Source: CAISIP01 sp031403955 (lineage in GTDB: Bacteria > Pseudomonadota > Gammaproteobacteria > Burkholderiales > Burkholderiaceae_C). Taken from it: 29,622 nucleotides of DNA. The notes below the pieces were generated by a model. It was not told where the DNA came from, did not search any database, and saw only the letters and a program-made list of their open reading frames with translations. Of the stretch, positions 23,634-29,622 are shown in pieces. Position numbers and translations under genes: made by a program. Position 1 is the first letter of the stretch; the number at the start of each line of letters is the position of its first letter. The stretch spans positions 1-29,622 of the forward strand of contig JANNGR010000113.1 in assembly GCA_031403955.1 (NCBI GenBank). Reading direction: 5' to 3'.

Positions 23634-23666
23634 ATCTAAATTAAAGAAATTTAAGAAGAGGTTGAC

Positions 23667-24773
23667 ATGATCGTAATGAAAACAACTCAAGACAAGATTC
23701 TGTCGGTTCTTCAGGCAGTTTCCGGAATTGTTGAACGCCGGCACACATTGCCCATTCTGGCTAACGTGCTGATTCGCAAGACAGGTAGTTCGCTGCAGTT
23801 CACGACCAGTGATCTTGAAATACAGATTCGCACCGCGGCGGAGCTTGACGGGGACACCGGGAACTTTTCGACGACGGTTGGCGCGCGCAAGTTGATCGAT
23901 ATTTTGCGCACCATGCCCGCTGACCAGACGGTGGCGCTTGAATCGAGCCAGAACAAGGTAATTCTCAGGGGTGGGAAGAGCAAATTCACGTTGCAGACCA
24001 TGTCGGCTGAGGATTTCCCATTGGTGCAAGAGTCACCCGGTTTCGGGCCCGTGTTCAGCGTGCCGCAAAAAACCTTGAAAGACCTGTTGAGTCAGGTTTC
24101 TTTTGCCATGGCGATTCATGACATTCGTTATTACCTGAATGGCATCCTGTTCGTTGCGGAAGGCAAGCAACTGAGCTTGGTGGCGACCGACGGACACCGG
24201 CTGGCATTTGCTTCGGCAATGCTGGATGTTGAAGTTCCGCGCCAGGAAGTCATCCTGCCGCGCAAGACGGTGATAGAAATGCAACGATTGCTGAGTGATG
24301 CGGATGGTGCGATAGATATGCAATTTGCCAACAACCAGGCAAAGTTCAGTTTTGGCGGCATGGAGTTCGTCACCAAGCTGGTGGAGGGCAAGTTTCCCGA
24401 TTACAACCGGGTCATCCCAAAGAACCACAAGAACAGCATTACGCTTGGTCGCCTACCGTTGCTGGCGACCTTGCAGCGTACGGCGATCCTGACCAGTGAC
24501 AAATTCAAGGGGGTGCGTTTGAATATTGAGCCTGGCACACTGCGAGTGGCGTCCAACAACGCGGAACAAGAAGAGGCGGTGGACGAGCTGGATATCGATT
24601 ACGCCGGTGACAACATTGAGATCGGCTTCAACGTAACCTACCTGATTGATGCCTTGAGCAACATGGATCAGGAGATGGTCAAGCTTGAGTTGTCGGATGG
24701 AAATAGCTCGGCCTTGTTCACCATACCGGATAACGCTACTTTCAAATATGTAGTGATGCCAATGCGAATTTGA
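23667..24773 (+). CDS. dnaN: DNA polymerase III beta subunit (sliding clamp)
   Basis: A 368-residue clamp starting MIVMKTTQDKILSVLQAVSG with GAGG seven bases upstream; the ATG three codons on is an alternative. The three repeated clamp domains are visible (about 1-125, 126-245, 246-368), with landmarks ERRHTLPILANVLI, DIRYYLNGILFVAEGKQLSL and VATDGHRLAFA, and the C-terminus ATFKYVVMPMRI that forms part of the protein-binding pocket. The dimeric ring tethers polymerase III to DNA. It is co-directional with dnaA and gyrB. A weak hairpin (24805-24823) lies between it and gyrB. Confidence 0.98.
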   Translation: MIVMKTTQDKILSVLQAVSGIVERRHTLPILANVLIRKTGSSLQFTTSDLEIQIRTAAELDGDTGNFSTTVGARKLIDILRTMPADQTVALESSQNKVILRGGKSKFTLQTMSAEDFPLVQESPGFGPVFSVPQKTLKDLLSQVSFAMAIHDIRYYLNGILFVAEGKQLSLVATDGHRLAFASAMLDVEVPRQEVILPRKTVIEMQRLLSDADGAIDMQFANNQAKFSFGGMEFVTKLVEGKFPDYNRVIPKNHKNSITLGRLPLLATLQRTAILTSDKFKGVRLNIEPGTLRVASNNAEQEEAVDELDIDYAGDNIEIGFNVTYLIDALSNMDQEMVKLELSDGNSSALFTIPDNATFKYVVMPMRI

Positions 24774-24865
24774 TGCTCTCAAGAACGCGGCAAAACATGA
24801 TTAGACCCGCAGCCAATGCGGGTTTGGTCATTCAAGAGTTTGTGAAATCGTTGGAAAAGCCAGTC

Positions 24866-27469
24866 ATGACAGAAGAAAACAAGCCCGTTCCGATGATCGA
24901 ACCAGGCGTTGCGACCGTCCATACCGGCGAAAGCAATGTTGATAGTTCCAATTTTCAACCGACCATCGATACCAATCAGGCCGGTGCGTCGGAGGCTTAT
25001 GGCGAAGGCGCCATTCAGATCCTGGAAGGTCTCGAAGCGGTGCGTAAGCGCCCTGGCATGTATATCGGAGACACCTCAGACGGTACCGGTTTGCATCACC
25101 TGGTATTTGAGGTTGTTGACAATTCGATCGATGAATCGCTGGCTGGTCACTGTGATGACATTCTGGTCACCATCCATTCTGACAATTCCATCAGCGTGGT
25201 GGACAACGGGCGCGGCATCCCGACTGGCGTCAAGATGGATGACAAACATGAACCAAGACGATCGGCCGCTGAAATAGCCTTGACCGAGCTGCATGCCGGT
25301 GGCAAGTTCAACCAGAACAGCTACAAGGTTTCAGGGGGATTGCACGGAGTAGGCGTGAGCTGTGTGAACGCCTTGAGCAAAATGCTGCGTCTGACGGTCC
25401 GGCGTGATGGCAAGGTTCACGTGCTGGAGTTCTCCAAAGGCTTCGTGCAGAACCGGATTGTTGAAGTGCTAAATGGCGTCGAAGTTTCGCCAATGAAAAT
25501 AATCGGTGATACCGAGAAGCGTGGCACCGAAGTGCATTTTCTGCCGGATCTGGAAATCTTCCAGAGCAACACCGATTTTCACTACGAAATTCTTAGCAAG
25601 CGATTGCGTGAACTGAGTTTTCTGAACAATGGCGTCAAGATTCGCCTCAAAGACGAGCGTAGCGGCAAGGAAGACGATTTCTCGGGCGCCGGTGGCGTGC
25701 GGGGTTTCGTCAATTTCATCAACAAGGGCAAGACGGTGCTCAACCCAAATATTTTTCATGCTATGGGGGACCGTCAGAGTGACCAGAATACGAACATCGG
25801 CGTCGAAGTCGCGATGCAGTGGAACAGCGGCTACAACGAGCAGGTGCTTTGTTTTACTAACAACATTCCCCAGCGCGATGGGGGCACCCATTTGACCGGG
25901 CTGCGTGCCGCGATGACACGCGTGATCAACAAATACATTGACGACGGTGAACTGGCCAAGAAAGCCAAAGTGGAGGTGACCGGCGATGACATGCGCGAGG
26001 GGCTGTGTTGCGTGCTGAGCGTGAAAGTACCCGAACCCAAATTCAGCAGCCAGACCAAGGACAAACTGGTTAGCAGCGAGGTGCGTGGCCCGGTTGAAGA
26101 TATTGTGAGCAAGCTGCTGTTTGACTATCTGCAGGAGCGCCCGGTCGACGCGAAAATCATTGTCGGAAAGATAATCGAAGCAGCTCGGGCGCGTGAAGCC
26201 GCACGCAAAGCACGTGACATGACGCGGCGCAAGGGCGTGCTCGACGGCATGGGTTTGCCCGGCAAACTCGCGGACTGCCAGGAGAAAGACCCGGCGTTGT
26301 GTGAAATCTATATCGTCGAAGGGGACTCGGCCGGCGGTTCAGCCAAACAGGGCCGAGACCGAAAATTTCAGGCCATTCTTCCGTTGCGCGGCAAGATTCT
26401 GAACGTCGAGAAAGCCCGTTATGAAAAATTGCTGACGAGCAATGAAATCCTGACGCTGATCACCGCGCTCGGAACCGGAATTGGCAAAGCCGGCGGCAGC
26501 ACCGGCAATGATGATTTCAATGTCGCCAAACTACGTTACCACCGCATCATCATCATGACCGATGCCGACGTTGACGGCGCGCATATACGCACTTTGCTGC
26601 TGACTTTCTTTTACCGCCAGATGCCCGAATTGGTGGAGCGCGGCCATATCTACATTGCCCAGCCACCGTTGTACAAAGTTAAGGCCGGCAAGGAAGAGCT
26701 CTACCTGAAGGATGGCGGTGCGCTGGACAGTTTTCTGACGCGTATTGCACTGGTGAACGCATCGGTGTTTACCGGTGGCGAGAATGGCAGCCTGATCAGC
26801 GGCGAAACGCTGGCCGAGTTGGCGCGTAAACACCAGGTGGCTCAAAGTGTGATCGCGCGTCTGCGCAACTTCATGGACGCCGAAGCGTTGCGTTCGGTAG
26901 CCGACGGCGTGGCGCTGAACCTCGACACCGTCGCTGATGCACAACTATCGGCGGCGGCGCTTCAGGCCAGATTGCCCGACGCGGAGGTGGCCGGCGAATT
27001 TGACGTACGCACCGACAAACCGATTTTGCGCATCAGCCGGCGGCACCATGGCAATGTAAAAAGCAGTGTCTTGACGCAGGACTTCGTGCACGGTGCCGAC
27101 TATGCGGCGCTGGCTGAGGCGGCCAACACCTTCAAGGGCCTGCTTGCCGATGGCGCCAAGGTAACCCGCGGCGAAGGTGAGCGGCAGAAGGAAGAAAACG
27201 TCGGTGATTTTCGCCAGGCCATGGCCTGGTTGATCAGCCAGGCCGAAAACGCCACATCGCGCCAACGCTACAAGGGTCTGGGTGAGATGAATCCGATGCA
27301 ACTGTGGGAGACCACCATGGACCCGGCCGTGCGCCGCCTGTTGCGGGTGCAGATTGATGACGCGATCGAGGCTGACCGGGTGTTTACGATGCTGATGGGT
27401 GATGAAGTCGAGCCACGGCGTGAGTTCATTGAGACCAACGCGCTGCGGGCCGGCAATATCGACGTCTGA
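24866..27469 (+). CDS. gyrB: DNA gyrase subunit B
   Basis: An 867-residue GyrB from ATG 24866 (MTEENKPVPMIEPGVATVHT). The frame is open from 24770, but that stretch includes the dnaN stop region. The GHKL ATPase domain has YIGDTSDGTGLHHLVFEVVD, DNGRGIPTG and GGLHGVGVSCVNALS. The transducer domain follows, then the TOPRIM domain with EGDSAGGSAKQGRD and IMTDADVDGAHIRTLLLTFF, an inserted region typical of proteobacterial GyrB, and the C-terminal RYKGLGEMNPMQLWETTMDP. With GyrA it introduces negative supercoils. The first 50 residues before AIQILEGLEAVRKRPGMY form an unusually long, acidic, low-complexity extension. No terminator is evident after it. Confidence 0.97.
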   Translation: MTEENKPVPMIEPGVATVHTGESNVDSSNFQPTIDTNQAGASEAYGEGAIQILEGLEAVRKRPGMYIGDTSDGTGLHHLVFEVVDNSIDESLAGHCDDILVTIHSDNSISVVDNGRGIPTGVKMDDKHEPRRSAAEIALTELHAGGKFNQNSYKVSGGLHGVGVSCVNALSKMLRLTVRRDGKVHVLEFSKGFVQNRIVEVLNGVEVSPMKIIGDTEKRGTEVHFLPDLEIFQSNTDFHYEILSKRLRELSFLNNGVKIRLKDERSGKEDDFSGAGGVRGFVNFINKGKTVLNPNIFHAMGDRQSDQNTNIGVEVAMQWNSGYNEQVLCFTNNIPQRDGGTHLTGLRAAMTRVINKYIDDGELAKKAKVEVTGDDMREGLCCVLSVKVPEPKFSSQTKDKLVSSEVRGPVEDIVSKLLFDYLQERPVDAKIIVGKIIEAARAREAARKARDMTRRKGVLDGMGLPGKLADCQEKDPALCEIYIVEGDSAGGSAKQGRDRKFQAILPLRGKILNVEKARYEKLLTSNEILTLITALGTGIGKAGGSTGNDDFNVAKLRYHRIIIMTDADVDGAHIRTLLLTFFYRQMPELVERGHIYIAQPPLYKVKAGKEELYLKDGGALDSFLTRIALVNASVFTGGENGSLISGETLAELARKHQVAQSVIARLRNFMDAEALRSVADGVALNLDTVADAQLSAAALQARLPDAEVAGEFDVRTDKPILRISRRHHGNVKSSVLTQDFVHGADYAALAEAANTFKGLLADGAKVTRGEGERQKEENVGDFRQAMAWLISQAENATSRQRYKGLGEMNPMQLWETTMDPAVRRLLRVQIDDAIEADRVFTMLMGDEVEPRREFIETNALRAGNIDV

Positions 27470-27529
27470 CGAGTTGTTGGCGCTATCAAAGAATTGCCGA
27501 TTTCGCGCATGTGGTCAATTCGCTTCACA

Positions 27530-28440
27530 AAACCAAGCACAAGCCGACCCGCGAGGCGCGCCTCCATGGCAGCCTCGATCACCAGCTCGGCGCGGGCGAG
27601 TTGTGTTCAGTCGGTCGTGGACAACAGGCGGGCCTCGTTGCCGCTGGCCGCGCTGGCGACCCCGCTCCAGGGCCGCCGAGCACCACGGCCAGGAGGCCGG
27701 AGTCCAATGCAGCGATGGCAATGCCTGTGCCCATGGTGCCAGCCGATGATGGCCACTGTCTGCACCGGGCGCGGTGCGGCTTGCCCACCGGCGGGCAGGC
27801 GCACAGCGTCGCGTTCGGCAAAAAACAGGTGGCGCAGCGCAAAGGCTTCGGCAGAAACGCGCAGCTGATGGAACACGGCGCGCTCGCACGCCAGGCCTTC
27901 CGCCAACGGCAGCCGCGCGGCATTCTTGACTGCATCGATGGCGGCCACGGCGGCCGGTCGGCGCTTGCCCGCTCGCAGGGTGGCGTGCTCCGCCTGATCA
28001 ACCGCCGCCGCGTCCTCGGCGGGCACGGGCTCGTTGCTGATGCGGCATTTGTCCGTGAGCCGGCGCGTCAGCGCCACGGCCTGCGCCTGCAGATCGGAAG
28101 CCACCACCTCGTCCACCAGGCGTAGATCACGGGCAGCCTTGGCCCGGATGCGTTCACCGCTGCAGACCATCTGGATGGCGCGGGCGCCGGGAATGATGCC
28201 CAGCATGACCGCCGGCAGGCCCAGCACGGTGCCGGTCGATGCGATGCGCGCGTCGCAAGCCAGAGCGAGTTCGAGGCCACCGCCCAGAGCGGCACCGCGC
28301 AGCGCCGCCACCGCCGGTTTGGCACAGGCTTCGATGGCTCCCAGCACGCCCGGCAGTTGCGGCTCTTCCAGCGGCTGGCCGAACTCGCGCGGGTCGGAGC
28401 CGGCCACGAAGGTGGTTCCCGCGCCGATCAGGCGCGATGG
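27530..28440 (-). pseudogene. FadB/FadJ-type enoyl-CoA hydratase/3-hydroxyacyl-CoA dehydrogenase, decayed
   Basis: The reading starts mid-way through the crotonase domain near 28428 (LIGAGTTFVAGSDPREFG) and includes VAALRGAALGGGLELALACD with the oxyanion-hole glycines. The catalytic loop is shortened (LGIIPGARAIQMVCSGERI lacks the usual GGTQRLPR segment). The dehydrogenase domain begins VQTVAIIG, then a frameshift near 27742 restores GTMGTGIAIAALDSGLLAVV. Further frame changes give AALERGRQR, RLLSTTD and finally LARAELVIEAAMEARLA, where homology stops about 27540. Both ends and several internal sites are lost, so the beta-oxidation multifunctional enzyme is dead. It faces gyrB tail to tail. 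Confidence 0.85.
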
Positions 28441-28539
28441 GATTGGTAAGCGGCACGCAGACCATCGGTCTGCGGTCGGAACGGATTGCGCCGCTGGGCA
28501 TTGCCCACTGTCTTGATGCAGTGCATGCGGTAGCGGATA

Positions 28540-28587
28540 TTTGATGAGTTTGACGACAAGTAGTAGAATTCTTTCACATTCATCAAA
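28540..28587 (+). promoter_or_regulatory. Promoter of the RES toxin-antitoxin pair flanked by an inverted repeat
   Basis: TTGATG (28541-28546) and TAGAAT (28564-28569) are 17 bases apart, a good sigma70 match. Perfect 8-base inverted arms TTTGATGA (28540-28547) and TCATCAAA (28580-28587) bracket the promoter with 32 bases between them, and the left arm covers the -35 box. This suits autoregulation by the antitoxin. Confidence 0.6.
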
Positions 28588-28597
28588 GGCTGAAGGC

Positions 28598-29299
28598 ATG
28601 GGCAAATCCTCTTCTCGGGTAGCGCTGCTCGACGGCGAGCTGTCGTTTCAGCCGTGGACGCCGAGCGCGGCACGGGAGCGGGGTCAGGGTGAGCGCGCAC
28701 CGGGAAACTCCGGTCATGCGTATCTGGTGCAGGTGCAGAGCGACGCCATGTCGCACTTGCTGGAAGCCTGCATGCCCATCCTGGGCCGCCTCATGTCGGA
28801 GAAGACCGCGGAAGTTCGCGAACAGAAGCTGGAAGAGTTGGTCGAATTCATTGCAGGGAAGATGGTGGTGCCGAGCCGCGTCGACACCAGGATGGCACAG
28901 CGGCTCGCGGCTCGGCACGCCCGGGTCCTGAACGAGTTCGGCTTCGTGACCGCGGGGCAATTGGCCAGCGCGAACCATTCCCGCGCCGGCAACCGCAACG
29001 CGCTGGCCGACAACTGGAAAAAGCGCCGCCAGGTGTTCGCGGTGCGCCATCGCGACGAGTCCGGGCGCCCGCGGGAGGTGTTCCCGCTGTTCCAGTTCGA
29101 GGACCATAAGCCGATCAAGGCTGTCCAGGCGGTTCTCGAAGCCTTTGGAGGTCGCAAGGCAACCTGGAAAATCGCACTGTGGTTTACCTCGAACAACGGC
29201 TGGCTGCCGGGGCAGGCCAGGCCAGTTGACCTGCTGGAGTCGGCTCCGGCTGCGGTGATCCAGGCGGCCGTGCGTGACGCGGCCGGGAGCGCTGCTTGA
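28598..29299 (+). CDS. RES-associated (Xre/MbcA/ParS-like) antitoxin
   Basis: A 233-residue protein from ATG 28598 (MGKSSSRVALLDGELSFQPW) with GAAGG just upstream; the frame is open from 28541 within the promoter. The C-terminal segment KATWKIALWFTSNNGWLPGQ followed by ARPVDLLESAPAAVIQAAV is the toxin-binding domain (DUF2384-like) that partners RES toxins. The middle part (ARVLNEFGFVTAGQLASANH onward) looks like a DNA-binding or helical region, and residues 45-100 are helical. It is longer than the usual 130-160-residue Xre-type antitoxin, as in a known extended variant. It overlaps the toxin gene by four bases, so the pair is probably co-translated and autoregulated. Confidence 0.8.
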   Translation: MGKSSSRVALLDGELSFQPWTPSAARERGQGERAPGNSGHAYLVQVQSDAMSHLLEACMPILGRLMSEKTAEVREQKLEELVEFIAGKMVVPSRVDTRMAQRLAARHARVLNEFGFVTAGQLASANHSRAGNRNALADNWKKRRQVFAVRHRDESGRPREVFPLFQFEDHKPIKAVQAVLEAFGGRKATWKIALWFTSNNGWLPGQARPVDLLESAPAAVIQAAVRDAAGSAA

Positions 29300-29622
29300 G
29301 TTGTCGCGTACCTGCGCCGCCGCTCGACCCGTTGATCGAGCCGTGGCCGGCGGGGCAGGTGATCCACGTGATCCACGACATGGCATACGAGCCCGCGAGC
29401 TTCAATCCCGGGGTCGATGCCGCCGGCGCGCCGTGCAACCCGACGCGCTTCGCCCCAATCCGCAACGCCAGGGGCCGGGTTGTGCCGTACCTGTACGGCG
29501 GCTCGTCGCGGGACTGTGCGATCTTCGAGACCGTGTTCCACAACGTGCCGATCGACGCGCCCGACAAGTTCGTCGATCTGGACGATTTCGCGAACCGCGC
29601 GCACGGACGGATCGTGTCGAGG
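29296..29622 (+). CDS. RES domain toxin (3' end outside window)
   Basis: The frame starting at TTG 29296 overlaps the antitoxin stop (TTGA) and runs 109 codons to the window edge. It reads LIEPWPAGQVIHVIHDMAYE, then FNPGVDAAGAPCNPTRFAPI, VVPYLYGGSSRDCAIFETVF and HNVPIDAPDKF. The family's catalytic triad is visible as Arg in TRFAPI, Tyr in LYGGSS and Glu in FETVFH. RES toxins deplete NAD+ in the cell; the partner antitoxin blocks the site. No ATG is available before the conserved region, so the TTG start is likely, though a later GTG cannot be excluded. The C-terminal third is not visible. Confidence 0.82.
   Translation, partial: MSCRVPAPPLDPLIEPWPAGQVIHVIHDMAYEPASFNPGVDAAGAPCNPTRFAPIRNARGRVVPYLYGGSSRDCAIFETVFHNVPIDAPDKFVDLDDFANRAHGRIVSR

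Larger units (their letters stand above)
23380..23666. other. Probable replication origin (oriC) in the dnaA-dnaN gap
   Basis: This 287-base gap has no gene. It holds a perfect DnaA box (23476-23484, TTATCCACA), a one-mismatch box (23595-23603, CTATCCACA) and weaker matches, for example near 23560. A GC-rich spacer, a CTA-triplet run (23622-23633) and a strongly AT-rich stretch (23634-23660) follow, then dnaN. The box, GC spacer, trio, AT-rich order matches the basal unwinding system described for bacterial origins. The dnaA upstream region with two more boxes may form the second half of a bipartite origin. Confidence 0.7.

Noticed and set aside
24805..24823. Hairpin ACCCGC/GCGGGT between dnaN and gyrB as a terminator
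   Set aside because: The stem is six bases and only a short T stretch follows; dnaN and gyrB are usually co-directional with read-through, so termination is not supported.
28714..29604. A 296-codon open frame on the minus strand opposite the toxin-antitoxin genes
   Set aside because: It is antisense to two recognisable proteins, has Arg/Pro/Ala-rich shadow composition and shows no motif.

Overview
The window is the replication-origin region of a GC-rich proteobacterium. It is most likely a betaproteobacterium of Burkholderiales type, judged by eye from the RpmH, YidC, DnaA and GyrB sequences; no search was run. The left end carries yidC-yidD-rnpA-rpmH on the minus strand (1-2060). The right part carries dnaA-dnaN-gyrB on the plus strand (21967-27469). 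In most relatives rpmH and dnaA are neighbours. Here about 19.9 kb of accessory metabolic DNA lies between them.

The insert has several blocks. (a) 2262-8121, minus strand: a class V PLP enzyme, a graveyard of gene fragments (RidA, TctC and LivF-like remnants), an intact DppF-type ATPase behind a headless DppD-type ATPase, an ArgE-like M20 deacetylase and a DUF2817 (M14-like) protein. (b) 8254-13832, plus strand: a Crp-type HTH remnant, a VOC-plus-bicupin protein, a complete small-substrate ABC importer (binding protein, ATPase, permease) and a divergent M19 dipeptidase-family protein, closed by a terminator. (c) 13881-15109, plus strand: a stand-alone AAA/DUF4143 ATPase under a palindromic, apparently leaderless promoter. 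(d) 15250-20403, minus strand: a cyclase-family (kynurenine-formamidase-like) hydrolase, an OppF-type ATPase remnant and a two-subunit indolepyruvate-type ferredoxin oxidoreductase. A divergent AraC-family regulator (20828-21844) probably controls block d. The content suggests uptake and breakdown of peptides, acylated amino acids and aromatic amino acids or their 2-oxo acids; the actual substrates are unknown.

The origin looks functional. A sigma70-like dnaA promoter overlaps a perfect DnaA box. The dnaA-dnaN gap holds a perfect DnaA box, a near-perfect one and a run of CTA triplets resembling the DnaA-trio unwinding element. Downstream of gyrB lie a degraded FadB/FadJ-type enzyme and, at the right edge, a RES-type toxin-antitoxin pair whose toxin runs off the window.

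At least eight decayed genes occur in 29.6 kb, four of them transport components. The accessory DNA around the origin therefore seems to be eroding while the core genes and several enzymes remain intact. No rRNA, tRNA, CRISPR array or intact insertion sequence was seen.
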